58,097 nucleotides of DNA from Oscillospiraceae bacterium (GTDB lineage: Bacteria; Bacillota; Clostridia; Oscillospirales; Oscillospiraceae). A program made the position numbers and the translations under genes. Under the pieces are notes generated by a model. It worked only from the letters and a program-made list of their open reading frames with translations. It did not search any database and was not told the origin of the DNA. Position 1 is the stretch's first letter, and the number at the start of each line of letters is the position of its first letter. The DNA is taken from contig SVMD01000016.1 in assembly GCA_015067615.1 (NCBI GenBank), positions 1 through 58,097 of the forward strand. The letters run 5' to 3'. Shown piece after piece: positions 41,547 to 50,262 of the stretch.

Positions 41547-41733
41547 ATTATCGTTTAGCGCATCAAAGCCTTCCCCTCTGGGGAAGGTGGCACAGCGTAG
41601 CTGTGACGGAAGAGGGCGGTACAATATTCCAAAATATACCGTATTTCGGCGCGTTCTTACCTCTCCCGCCCCCTATGGGGGCACCCTCCCCAAAGGGGAG
41701 GGCATCGCGGCTTACGCCGCTAAATGATAATTT
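41545..41733. repeat. MITE-like element with 13-bp terminal inverted repeats (copy 2)
   Basis: The 189-bp element starts AAATTATCGTTTA (41545-41557) and ends TAAATGATAATTT (41721-41733), one mismatch from perfect complementarity. Inside are CTTCCCCTCTGGGGAAGG and CCCTCCCCAAAGGGGAGGG palindromes as in the copy at 29943-30120. It begins inside the stop codon of the Dus gene. Confidence 0.75.
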
Positions 41734-41746
41734 ATCTCTATAACAA

Positions 41747-41775
41747 AAGCCGGACATCCAAAGGATGTCCGGCTT
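41747..41775 (-). terminator. Terminator after the parvulin gene
   Basis: A 13-bp stem (AAGCCGGACATCC with GGATGTCCGGCTT, AAA loop) is followed by TTGTT on the minus strand, 8 bp beyond the gene stop. Confidence 0.85.
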
Positions 41776-41782
41776 GCTTACA

Positions 41783-43171
41783 TTATCCAACCATATTCAC
41801 GTAGCCCAGGGTCATGGCGCTGTAGTCCGCCTCCATGGGGTACTTTTCGGTGACGGAGTTGATCAGGGCCATGCCCCGCTCACCCATCAGATCGCTCTCA
41901 GCGTAGCTGACCCAGATAGGACGGCTGCCGGAGAAATACATGATGTGGTAGCCCAGAGCGGTTTTGACGATGGCGTAATCACCCACCTGACGGGCATCAT
42001 CGAAGCACCAGGCATCGAATTCCTCCACCATCATCCCCGGCTCCACATCCGTGTAGAGGCCGCCGTTGGTGTTGGAACCGGTGTCAGCGGAGTGCTCGTT
42101 GGCCAGAGCCGCAAAGCTTTCCTCGGTCTTTTCGCCGGAGAGCCACTGGTTCAGGATATCCTGGGCGTTCTTCTCGCCCACAGCCCAGGCCTCCTCGGGG
42201 AAGGTCTCGGTGTAGATGGTATCCACCGTGGCGCCCTCGGGCAGCACCAGAATGTGCCGCACATCCACATAGATGCCGTCCTTGGTGACACCCTGCTGGG
42301 CATATTCTTCCTCGTGTTCGGCAAAGTAGGCATCCATTTCCTCCTGGGTGGGAACCATGCCCTCATACTGGCTCTGGAAGTACATGAAGCCTTCGTAATA
42401 GGTGGTCATATAGGACTGGTAGTCCGCCACAGAAGCGCCAGCGCCCACATTGGCAGCCAGGAAGCTCTCGGCGGAGTCAAAGCCCTGGAGGCCCGCATCG
42501 GTGGCCAGGCTTTCCGGCAGCTTTGCGATCAGATCCGCATACTCCTGCTCCAGGGCAAAGCCATTGGCCTTGGCCTCCTCGGCCAGGGCAGCATAGTTGT
42601 GCCAGTCGGCCAGAGCGGACTGGAGGAAATACTGCTGCCAGGTCATGGCGGCATCGGTCATGGTGCACACCTGGGTATCCAGGGGCTGGGAGATATCCAG
42701 ACCGAAGTAGCTGGCGTAGCTGCCGTAGTTGGCCAGGAAGTTCTGGACCTCCAGCCAGTAGTAGATCTGAAGCTCCGCGTTGGTCAGCTCCTGGGACGCA
42801 GCAGTGGCCACCACATTGGCCATATCCGCGGCGATCTGCTCGTTGGAGACGGTGTAGCTGCCCTTGCAGGTCACGTCATCGGCATTGCCGTCAGCAGGGA
42901 TGGTGGGTTCCGCCACAGTCACTTCCTCGGTGGGATCCAGGCTGGGAGGAACAGTTTCCTCAGCCTTTTCGCCGGTAAAGCTGAAACCCATGCCGCCCAT
43001 GATCAGGGCCACCACCACAGCAGTGAGCACCACCACAGCGGCAATGACCGCCACCAGCTTGCCGGGGGTCAATACAATGCCCTTGGGCTGTTCGGGGGTG
43101 TTGTCGGTGCCGCATTCGGGGCAGACGGTCACGCCCTGTTCCAGCTGGGCTTTACATTTTTTGCATTCCAT
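41783..43171 (-). CDS. Membrane-anchored parvulin-type peptidyl-prolyl isomerase with zinc ribbon
   Basis: This 462-aa protein starts with a zinc ribbon (Cys3, Cys6, Cys17, Cys20), then a membrane helix at about 38-59, so the rest is probably outside the cell. After an acidic, Thr/Pro-rich linker comes a helical SurA/PrsA-like region (about 100-270) and a PpiC domain (about 285-405) with VDVRHILV, ANEHSADTGSNTNGGLY, and AIVKTALGYHIMYF. Such proteins help exported proteins fold. The cytoplasmic zinc ribbon in place of a lipoprotein signal distinguishes it from PrsA. A TTGCAA-17-TAAACT promoter lies upstream. Confidence 0.88.
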   Translation of the reverse strand: MECKKCKAQLEQGVTVCPECGTDNTPEQPKGIVLTPGKLVAVIAAVVVLTAVVVALIMGGMGFSFTGEKAEETVPPSLDPTEEVTVAEPTIPADGNADDVTCKGSYTVSNEQIAADMANVVATAASQELTNAELQIYYWLEVQNFLANYGSYASYFGLDISQPLDTQVCTMTDAAMTWQQYFLQSALADWHNYAALAEEAKANGFALEQEYADLIAKLPESLATDAGLQGFDSAESFLAANVGAGASVADYQSYMTTYYEGFMYFQSQYEGMVPTQEEMDAYFAEHEEEYAQQGVTKDGIYVDVRHILVLPEGATVDTIYTETFPEEAWAVGEKNAQDILNQWLSGEKTEESFAALANEHSADTGSNTNGGLYTDVEPGMMVEEFDAWCFDDARQVGDYAIVKTALGYHIMYFSGSRPIWVSYAESDLMGERGMALINSVTEKYPMEADYSAMTLGYVNMVG

Positions 43172-43222
43172 AAATTGATTCCTCTTTCTTCCGGGGCATC
43201 CCCCGGAGCATTAACAGTCGTT

Positions 43223-43251
43223 AGTTTACCACGATTCTTCCTCCATTGCAA
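43223..43251 (-). promoter_or_regulatory. Promoter of the parvulin gene
   Basis: On the minus strand TTGCAA (43246-43251) and TAAACT (43223-43228) are spaced 17 bp, about 50 bp before the ATG at 43171. Confidence 0.6.
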
Positions 43252-43304
43252 GGCAGAAAAGAATTTACAATTGTGAATAAAGGAATAACTTTCCGTAAAG
43301 AGGC

Positions 43305-43332
43305 TTGCATTTTCCCAAATGCGCGCTATAAT
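43305..43332 (+). promoter_or_regulatory. Promoter of htpG
   Basis: TTGCAT (43305-43310) and a perfect TATAAT (43327-43332) are spaced 16 bp and lie directly upstream of the CIRCE operator. Confidence 0.8.
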
Positions 43333-43333
43333 A

Positions 43334-43360
43334 TTAGCACTCAGCATATTAGAGTGCTAA
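43334..43360 (+). promoter_or_regulatory. CIRCE operator (HrcA binding site)
   Basis: TTAGCACTC-N9-GAGTGCTAA is an exact match to the CIRCE consensus. It starts one base after the -10 box of htpG, so HrcA bound here would block transcription until heat or protein stress titrates GroEL. Confidence 0.95.
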
Positions 43361-43387
43361 ACATTTGAAAGGAAGCGACGTTTCACT

Positions 43388-45265
43388 ATGGAAAAAATGC
43401 AGTTTAAGGCAGAGTCTGCCAGATTGCTGGATCTGATGATCAACTCCATCTACACCCACAAGGAGATCTTCCTCCGGGAGATCATCTCCAATGCCTCCGA
43501 CGCCATGGACAAGCTGGCGTACCTTTCCCTGACCGATGAAAAAGTCGGTTTGAACCGTGAGGATTTTGCCATCACCATCACACGGGATGCAGAGAATCGC
43601 ACCCTGACCGTCTCCGACAACGGCATCGGCATGAGCCGGACCGATATGGAGGAAAACCTGGGCACCATCGCCAAATCCGGCTCCCTGGCCTTCAAGCAGG
43701 CCATGGATAAGCAGGATAACATCGACATCATCGGCCAGTTCGGCGTGGGCTTCTACTCCGCCTTCATGGTGGCCTCCTCCGTTACCGTGATTTCTAAGAA
43801 GTACGGCGAGGATACCGCCTGGAAATGGGTCTCCGACGGCGCTGAGGGCTACACCATCGAAGAAGCCCTCCGTGAGAACCCCGGTACCGACATCATCATG
43901 ACCATCAAGGCCGATACCGAGGATGATAAGTACGGTGACTTCCTGGAGGAGTACCAGATCCGTGAGCTGATCCGCAAGTATTCCGACTATATCCGCTACC
44001 CCATCCGCATGGAGGTCACCAAGTCCCGCAAAATGGAGGATTCCGAGGAATTTGAGTCCTACACCGAGCTGGAAACCCTGAACTCCATGGTCCCCCTGTG
44101 GCAGAGAGCCAAGAAAGATGTTACCGAGGAAGAATACGAGACCTTCTACCGGGAGAAGTTCTACGATTATACCAAGCCCCTGCGAACCATCCATTCCAGC
44201 ACCGAGGGCACCGTGTCCTTTAAGTCCCTGCTCTACATCCCCGGCAAGGCACCCTACGACTACTACACCAAGGAGTTCAAGCGGGGTCTGCAGCTTTACT
44301 CCTCCGGTGTCATGATCATGGAGTCCTGTGAGGACCTGCTGCCTGAGCATTTCGGCTTCGTCCGGGGCATCGTGGACAGCCAGGATCTCAGCCTGAACAT
44401 TTCCCGGGAAATGCTGCAGCACAACCGGCAGCTGACCATCATCGCCCGGAATATCGAGAAGAAGATCAAGTCTGACCTGAAATCCATGCTGGACAATGAC
44501 CGGGAGAATTACGAGAAGTTCTTCGCCGCCTTCGGCCGTCAGCTGAAGTACGGCACCGTGTCCGACTACGGCGCCCACAAGGATTCCTGCAAGGACCTGC
44601 TGCTGTTCTACTCCCACAAGCAGGGTAAGCTGGTTTCCCTCAAGGAATATGTGGAAGCCATGGCAGAAGGTCAGGAGAAGATCTACTACGTCACCGGCGA
44701 AAGCACCGAGCGCATGGCCAAACTGCCCCAGGTGGAGACCCTGAACGCCAAGGGCTACGACGTGCTGCTTTGCACCGAGGATGTGGACGAATTCATCCCC
44801 CAGACGCTGATCAATTACATGGAAAAGTCCTTCTGCAACGCCGCTTCCGAAGACCTGGGGCTCCAGTCCGAGGAGGAAAAGAAGGCCCTGGAAGAGAAGG
44901 CTGAGGAAAAGAAGGGCTTCCTGACCTTCGTGAAGGAGACCCTGGGTGACGCCGTCAAGGAAGTGCGCCTGTCCTCCAACCTGGGCTCCCATCCCGTTGC
45001 CATGGTCCCCGACGCCGGTATGAGCTTCGAAATGGAGAAGTACATGAAGCGGGTGAACCCGGAGTTTGCATTCCCGGTGGGCCGCATCCTGGAGCTGAAC
45101 GCCGACCACGAGGCCGTGAAGGCCATGGAAAAGGCCATGACCGAGGACACCCTGAAGGCAAAGGACTACGCCCAATTGCTCATGTACCAGGCTCAGCTGA
45201 TGGCAGAGCTTCCCCTGGAAGACCCCTACGCCTACACCGAGCTGGTCTGCCGCCTGATGGTTTAA
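43388..45265 (+). CDS. htpG: Molecular chaperone HtpG (Hsp90)
   Basis: This 625-aa protein is bacterial Hsp90. The GHKL ATPase domain shows FLREIISNASDAMDKL with the catalytic Glu and Asn, VSDNGIGM, and GQFGVGFYSAFMVA. The middle domain (about 225-490) contains LNISREMLQHNR, and the C-terminal dimerisation domain completes the usual length. It helps late folding and remodelling of client proteins together with DnaK. ATG 43388 follows GAAAGGAAGCG. The promoter carries a perfect CIRCE site, so the gene belongs to the HrcA regulon here, unlike in B. subtilis where htpG is HrcA-independent. Confidence 0.97.
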   Translation: MEKMQFKAESARLLDLMINSIYTHKEIFLREIISNASDAMDKLAYLSLTDEKVGLNREDFAITITRDAENRTLTVSDNGIGMSRTDMEENLGTIAKSGSLAFKQAMDKQDNIDIIGQFGVGFYSAFMVASSVTVISKKYGEDTAWKWVSDGAEGYTIEEALRENPGTDIIMTIKADTEDDKYGDFLEEYQIRELIRKYSDYIRYPIRMEVTKSRKMEDSEEFESYTELETLNSMVPLWQRAKKDVTEEEYETFYREKFYDYTKPLRTIHSSTEGTVSFKSLLYIPGKAPYDYYTKEFKRGLQLYSSGVMIMESCEDLLPEHFGFVRGIVDSQDLSLNISREMLQHNRQLTIIARNIEKKIKSDLKSMLDNDRENYEKFFAAFGRQLKYGTVSDYGAHKDSCKDLLLFYSHKQGKLVSLKEYVEAMAEGQEKIYYVTGESTERMAKLPQVETLNAKGYDVLLCTEDVDEFIPQTLINYMEKSFCNAASEDLGLQSEEEKKALEEKAEEKKGFLTFVKETLGDAVKEVRLSSNLGSHPVAMVPDAGMSFEMEKYMKRVNPEFAFPVGRILELNADHEAVKAMEKAMTEDTLKAKDYAQLLMYQAQLMAELPLEDPYAYTELVCRLMV

Positions 45266-45277
45266 GAAAATACGCCC

Positions 45278-45313
45278 ATCCGCCGCGGGAATGTTCCCGC
45301 GGCGGATTTTTCT
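45278..45313 (+). terminator. Terminator after htpG
   Basis: A 13-bp stem (45278-45290 with 45295-45307, ATGT loop) is followed by TTTTTCT. Confidence 0.9.
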
Positions 45314-45324
45314 GTCCGTTTCCC

Positions 45325-45353
45325 TTGCAATCAGCCGCAGGAAATGTTATTAT
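45325..45353 (+). promoter_or_regulatory. Promoter of miaB
   Basis: TTGCAA (45325-45330) and TATTAT (45348-45353) are 17 bp apart, 35 bp before the ATG at 45389. Confidence 0.65.
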
Positions 45354-45388
45354 TTATAGTTGAGATAGTATCCGATGGAGGATTTTTT

Positions 45389-46795
45389 ATGAACACCAAG
45401 ACAACTGTGATTTCTCAGGATGAGCTGAATACCCAGTTCGCCTGCTGTGATAAAATTGCCGCCCACTGGCAGGGCATCGGCCGTACCCCCACCGCCTATG
45501 TGGAAACCTACGGCTGCCAGCAGAATGAAGCCGACTCCGAAAAGCTCCGGGGCTACCTGACCCAGAGCGGCTACGCCATCGTAAACGAGGCCGAGGGTGC
45601 CGACGTGGTCATCATGAACACCTGCGCCATCCGGGAGCACGCGGAGCAGCGTGTCTTCGGTAATCTGGGTGCTCTGACCCACACCAAGCGCCGCCATCCG
45701 GAACAGAAGATCTTCCTCTGCGGCTGCATGGCCGGTGAAACCAAGGTCTCCGACCGGATCAAGAAGAGCTATCCCCATGTGGACGGCGTGTTCTCCACCC
45801 ACCATCTGTGGCAGTTCCCGGAGATTCTGTGGAACGTCTTAAGCCGCAAAAAGCGCCAGTTCTACATTGAAGATGAGCCCGGCTCCATTGCCGAGGGTAT
45901 CCCCCAGGTCCGGGACAATACTCTGAAGGCCTGGGTATCCATCATGTACGGCTGCAACAATTTCTGCACCTACTGCATCGTCCCCTACGTCCGGGGTCGT
46001 GAAAGAAGCCGTCTTCCGGAGGATATTCTGGCTGAGTGCAAGTGCGTCATCGAAAAGGGCGCCAGGGAAATTACCCTCCTGGGCCAGAATGTGAACTCCT
46101 ACGGCAAGGACCTGGAAAGCGGTATGGACTTTGCGGACCTCTTAGCCGCCATTGCGGAGCTTCCCGGCGACTTCAAGATCCGCTTCATGACCAGCCATCC
46201 CAGAGATGCTTCTGAAAAGCTCTTCGACACCATGGCAAAGTACGACAAGATCGCCAAGCAGCTGCACCTGCCCTTCCAGTCCGGCTCCTCCCGGGTCCTG
46301 AAGGCCATGAACCGGCACTACGACCGGGAGACCTATCTGAAAAAGGTCAATTACGCCAAATCCCTCATGCCCGACCTGGTGCTGACCTCAGACGTCATCG
46401 TGGGCTTCCCCGGCGAGACCGAGGAGGAATTTGAGGAGACCATCAGCCTGATTCAGCAGGTTCACTACGATTCCCTCTTCACCTTCATCTTCTCCCCCCG
46501 GCCCGGCACCCCTGCCGCTTCCATGGAGGACCCCACCCCCAAGGAGGAGAAGAACCGCCGTTTCGACAAGCTCTGCGCGGTCCAGAACGCCATTTCCGAG
46601 GAAATTCACTTGGGTTATGTGGGTAAAGTCATGCCCTGCCTGGTGGACGGCACGGATAAAGATATGCTCACCGCCCGGACCGAGGGCGGCCGGCTGGTCC
46701 GCTTCATAGGAGATGCTTCCCTCATCGGCACTTATCAGAATCTGCGCATTACTGGTGCTACTACTTGGTCTTTAACCGGCGAACTGGCCGACTAA
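45389..46795 (+). CDS. miaB: tRNA-2-methylthio-N6-dimethylallyladenosine synthase MiaB
   Basis: This 468-aa radical SAM methylthiotransferase adds a methylthio group to i6A37 of tRNA, the base first modified by MiaA, whose gene lies further downstream. The N-terminal UPF0004 domain has three cluster cysteines (VETYGCQQNE, NTCAIREHAE, LCGCMAG), the radical SAM domain has GCNNFCTYC, and a TRAM domain closes the protein (about 400-465). ATG 45389 has a GGAGG site and a promoter 35 bp upstream; an in-frame start at 45344 lies inside that promoter and is rejected. Confidence 0.96.
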   Translation: MNTKTTVISQDELNTQFACCDKIAAHWQGIGRTPTAYVETYGCQQNEADSEKLRGYLTQSGYAIVNEAEGADVVIMNTCAIREHAEQRVFGNLGALTHTKRRHPEQKIFLCGCMAGETKVSDRIKKSYPHVDGVFSTHHLWQFPEILWNVLSRKKRQFYIEDEPGSIAEGIPQVRDNTLKAWVSIMYGCNNFCTYCIVPYVRGRERSRLPEDILAECKCVIEKGAREITLLGQNVNSYGKDLESGMDFADLLAAIAELPGDFKIRFMTSHPRDASEKLFDTMAKYDKIAKQLHLPFQSGSSRVLKAMNRHYDRETYLKKVNYAKSLMPDLVLTSDVIVGFPGETEEEFEETISLIQQVHYDSLFTFIFSPRPGTPAASMEDPTPKEEKNRRFDKLCAVQNAISEEIHLGYVGKVMPCLVDGTDKDMLTARTEGGRLVRFIGDASLIGTYQNLRITGATTWSLTGELAD

Positions 46796-46800
46796 CACTT

Positions 46801-46910
46801 TGTAGGGCGGGGTCATGACCCCGCCGACCACCTATCGATTACTGTATTTGTTCTACTTGACCCATCCGGGTATCGTTACCGGATCGGCGGGGTCGTGACC
46901 CCGCCCTACA
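46801..46910. repeat. Palindromic repeat element, GTAGGGCGGGG family (full copy)
   Basis: Two 27-bp arms (46801-46827 and 46884-46910) are inverted repeats with one mismatch, and each arm is itself palindromic around GGTCATGACC / GGTCGTGACC. The 56-bp centre is unique. It occupies the gap between miaB and mutS. Confidence 0.85.
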
Positions 46911-46937
46911 TTATTTTGAAAGAAAGAGGTTAGGCCA

Positions 46938-49544
46938 ATGGCAAAACCTAACAATGAACTGACGCCCATGCAGCGGCAGTATCAGGAAATAAAAGAGAAG
47001 AATAAAGACTGCATCCTGTTTTTCCGTCTGGGTGACTTCTATGAGATGTTCAATGAGGACGCCAAAACCGCTGCCCGGGAGCTGGATCTGACCCTGACCA
47101 CCCGGGACCGGGGTAAGCCCAAGGAGGAGCAGACCCCCATGTGCGGCGTGCCCTACCACAGCGTGGATTCCTACATCGCACGGCTGGTCCAGAAGGGCTA
47201 CAAGGTGGCCGTCTGCGAGCAGATGCAGGACCCCGCCACCACCAAGGGTCTTGTCGAGCGGGACATCACCCGCATCGTCACCCCCGGCACCGTGACGGAA
47301 AGCTGCATGCTGGACGAAAACAAGAACAACTACATCGGCTGCATCTGCGGCCAGGGCGGCAAATTCGGCCTTGCCTTCTGCGATGTGTCCACCGGTGCCT
47401 TTTTCTCCACCGTCTGCACCGACGCCCAGAGCGTGGCCTCCGAGCTGGGCCGTTTCTCCCCCAGCGAGGTGATCCGTTTTGGCCCCGGGGTGGACCTGGA
47501 GCCCATTGAGGATGCCCTGTTCCGCCGCTTAAGCTGCTGCGTGGGCGAGGGCACGGCAGAACAGTTCCGCTATGAGGATGCGGAGGAGCTGCTGGAAAAG
47601 CACTTCCAGGCCAATCTGTCTCAGCTGGGCTTAACCGGCATGAACAGCGCCGTCTGCGCCTGCGGCGCGCTGCTCGCCACCGTCATCCGGCTGCAGAAGA
47701 ACGACTGCGCCCATATCCGGGAGCTGCAGTACTACACCTCCGGCCGCTTTATGGAGCTGGACCTGGATGCCCGGCGAAACCTGGAACTCACCGAGACCAT
47801 GCGCTCCAAGGAAAAGAAGGGCACGCTCCTGTGGGTCCTGGATAAGACCCACACCGCCATGGGCGGACGTATGCTCCGGTCCTGGCTGGAAAAGCCCCTC
47901 CTGGACCCTGCTGAGATCACCCGCCGCCACAGCGCTGTGGAGGAACTGGTGGACAACATGATCATCCGGGGCGAACTGGAAGAAGCCCTGCGGGACGTTA
48001 CCGACCTGGAACGTGTGATGACGAGAATCGTCACCGGCACCGTCAATGCCCGGGACCTGCTGGGTCTTGCCCGGGGCTTCCGGGCCCTGCCCCTGGTGAA
48101 GGAGCAGCTGGAAAGAATGGACGCCCCGTTGCTCAAAAAGCTCAACGCCTCCATCGACGACCTTGCCGACTGCGCCGACCTGATCGAGTCTACCCTCGTG
48201 GACGAGCCTCCCCTGACCATCCGGGAGGGCGGCATCATCCGCAAGGGCGCCAACGCCGATGCGGACCGGCTGAGAGATATCATGGAGGGCGGCAGCGGCA
48301 CCATCGCCGCCATCGAAGCCTCCGAGAGGGAAAAGACCGGTATCCGCACGTTAAAAGTCGGCTTTAACCGGGTTTTCGGCTACTATATCGAAGTTTCCAA
48401 GTCCTTTATGAACCAGGTACCCGCCTCCTATGTCCGGAAGCAGACCCTGGCAAACTGCGAGCGCTACATCACCCAGGAATTAAAGGAGCTGGAAAACCAG
48501 GTCCTCACTGCCAAGGACCGGCTCACTGCCCTGGAATACCAGATCTTCACCCAGCTGCGGGAGCACCTTGCCAAGCAGGCCGCCCGGGTGCAGCTCACCG
48601 CCGGAGCCGTGGCCGCTGCCGACGCCCTGTGCTCCCTTGCTGCCGTGGCCGTTCAGCGGGGCTACTGCCGCCCGGAAATCACCCTGGGGCGGGAGATCCA
48701 TATTGAATCCGGCCGCCACCCGGTAGTGGAGGCCATGCTGCGCGATTCCCTCTTTGTGCCCAACGACACCGATATTGGCCGGGAGGACAACCAGGTGGCC
48801 ATCATCACCGGCCCCAACATGGCCGGTAAGTCCACCTACATGCGCCAGGTGGCCCTGATCGTGCTGATGGCCCAGATGGGCTCTTTCGTCCCGGCCAAGT
48901 CCGCCACCATCGGCCTGGTGGACCGGGTGTTCACCCGCATCGGCGCCAGCGATGACCTGGCATCGGGACAGTCCACCTTCATGGTGGAGATGTCCGAGGT
49001 GGCCACCATTCTGAAATACGCCACCTCCCGGTCCCTTCTGATTCTGGACGAGATCGGCCGGGGCACCTCTACTTACGACGGCATGGCCATCGCAAGAGCG
49101 GTTCTGGAATACGCCGCCTCCCCCAAGCGTCTGGGTGCCAAGACCCTCTTCGCCACCCACTACCACGAGCTTTCCTCCATGGAAAACAAGCTGCCCAATG
49201 TAAAGAATTACAACATTGCCGTGAAGAAGCGGGGCGACCAGATGATCTTCCTGCGAAAAATCGTCCCCGGCGCCACCGACGACAGCTACGGTATCGAGGT
49301 TGCCAAGCTGGCCGGTATCCCCAACGTGGTCATCAGCCGGGCAAGAGAGATCCTGGCCGAGCTGGAAGCCGAGGGCGGCAAAGCCCCCGCGCCCGCCGCC
49401 GTTTCTGAGCCTGACGACCAGGTCAGCTGGCTGGATATGCAGGGCCAGCAGGTCATCGCGGCACTGGAGAATATCACCGTAGAGACCCTGACCCCCATTG
49501 AAGCCATGAACGAGCTGTATAAGCTGAAGAAAATGTTACAGTAA
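46938..49544 (+). CDS. mutS: DNA mismatch repair protein MutS
   Basis: This 868-aa protein recognises mismatches and starts repair. The mismatch-recognition motif FYEMF (GDFYEMFNEDA) is at about 34-38, followed by connector, lever and clamp domains and the ATPase with Walker A GPNMAGKSTYMRQ at about 624-636, FMVEMSE, Walker B LLILDEIGRGTSTYDG and THYHEL. The C-terminus ends in a helix-turn-helix tetramerisation region. ATG 46938 follows AAAGAAAGAGG. The stop overlaps the start of the first CPBP protease gene, which together with a second one separates mutS from mutL. Confidence 0.97.
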   Translation: MAKPNNELTPMQRQYQEIKEKNKDCILFFRLGDFYEMFNEDAKTAARELDLTLTTRDRGKPKEEQTPMCGVPYHSVDSYIARLVQKGYKVAVCEQMQDPATTKGLVERDITRIVTPGTVTESCMLDENKNNYIGCICGQGGKFGLAFCDVSTGAFFSTVCTDAQSVASELGRFSPSEVIRFGPGVDLEPIEDALFRRLSCCVGEGTAEQFRYEDAEELLEKHFQANLSQLGLTGMNSAVCACGALLATVIRLQKNDCAHIRELQYYTSGRFMELDLDARRNLELTETMRSKEKKGTLLWVLDKTHTAMGGRMLRSWLEKPLLDPAEITRRHSAVEELVDNMIIRGELEEALRDVTDLERVMTRIVTGTVNARDLLGLARGFRALPLVKEQLERMDAPLLKKLNASIDDLADCADLIESTLVDEPPLTIREGGIIRKGANADADRLRDIMEGGSGTIAAIEASEREKTGIRTLKVGFNRVFGYYIEVSKSFMNQVPASYVRKQTLANCERYITQELKELENQVLTAKDRLTALEYQIFTQLREHLAKQAARVQLTAGAVAAADALCSLAAVAVQRGYCRPEITLGREIHIESGRHPVVEAMLRDSLFVPNDTDIGREDNQVAIITGPNMAGKSTYMRQVALIVLMAQMGSFVPAKSATIGLVDRVFTRIGASDDLASGQSTFMVEMSEVATILKYATSRSLLILDEIGRGTSTYDGMAIARAVLEYAASPKRLGAKTLFATHYHELSSMENKLPNVKNYNIAVKKRGDQMIFLRKIVPGATDDSYGIEVAKLAGIPNVVISRAREILAELEAEGGKAPAPAAVSEPDDQVSWLDMQGQQVIAALENITVETLTPIEAMNELYKLKKMLQ

Positions 49545-50239
49545 TGATGCCTTTTTCCACAAAACCCAGCCGCCGGGAAATGACTTTTGGCGGCATCTAC
49601 CTGGGGCTGTACGCGGCAGTCCTGCCCTGGCTGCTGCCTGTGGCGGTGCTGGCCCTCTGGCCTGACCTGAGCGCGGCCCAGGTGAATTTCATCTATTTCA
49701 CCATGAATTTTGCCGCCGTCACGGTGATCTTCCGGAAATTCCTTTTCCAGACCGCCCGGGACGCCCTGCAGAATCCATCCAACACCCTCTGGTGCGGCGT
49801 CGCCGCCTATGGCGCCAATCTGGTTCTGACCGCACTGGTGGCCGCTGCCATCCTGCGGCTGGATCCGGAATTCTCCAATGTCAACAACGACTCCCTGAAC
49901 ACCATGTTCCGCCATGAGCGGCAGCTGCTGTTTCTGGGGGGCGTGATCATGGCCCCCATCACCGAGGAACTGCTGTTCCGGGGACTGATCTTCCGGGGGC
50001 TTTATGACCGGAGCCCCCTGGCGGCCCATGTGGTCACCATGGCGCTGTTCTCCCTGGTCCACATCACCGGCTATATCGGCCACTACACCCCCCTCCGGCT
50101 GCTGCTGTGCTTTGTGCAGTATCTGCCTGCTTCCCTGTGCCTGAACCTCGCCTACCGGTATGGCGGCACCCTTCTGTCCCCCATCCTGATGCACCTGCTG
50201 ACCAATCTGGCGGCCATGGCCGTAATGCCCTTTTCCTAA
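49544..50239 (+). CDS. CPBP family intramembrane metalloprotease (first of two)
   Basis: This 231-aa protein has about six membrane helices and the CPBP/Rce1-type motifs: EE in APITEELLFRGLIFRGLY (motif 1), FSLVHI (motif 2), and HLLTN at the C-terminal helix (motif 3). These form the metal site of glutamic or metallo-type intramembrane proteases. In bacteria members process peptides or act in bacteriocin immunity. The ATG at 49544 shares its A with the mutS stop (TAATG), so translation is coupled. Confidence 0.88.
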   Translation: MMPFSTKPSRREMTFGGIYLGLYAAVLPWLLPVAVLALWPDLSAAQVNFIYFTMNFAAVTVIFRKFLFQTARDALQNPSNTLWCGVAAYGANLVLTALVAAAILRLDPEFSNVNNDSLNTMFRHERQLLFLGGVIMAPITEELLFRGLIFRGLYDRSPLAAHVVTMALFSLVHITGYIGHYTPLRLLLCFVQYLPASLCLNLAYRYGGTLLSPILMHLLTNLAAMAVMPFS

Positions 50240-50262
50240 AAGAAAACGAGGAGCCATCCACC

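Noticed and set aside
43349..45175. A 608-codon minus-strand frame opposite htpG
   Set aside because: Antisense to a full-length Hsp90 with all motifs and its own CIRCE promoter.
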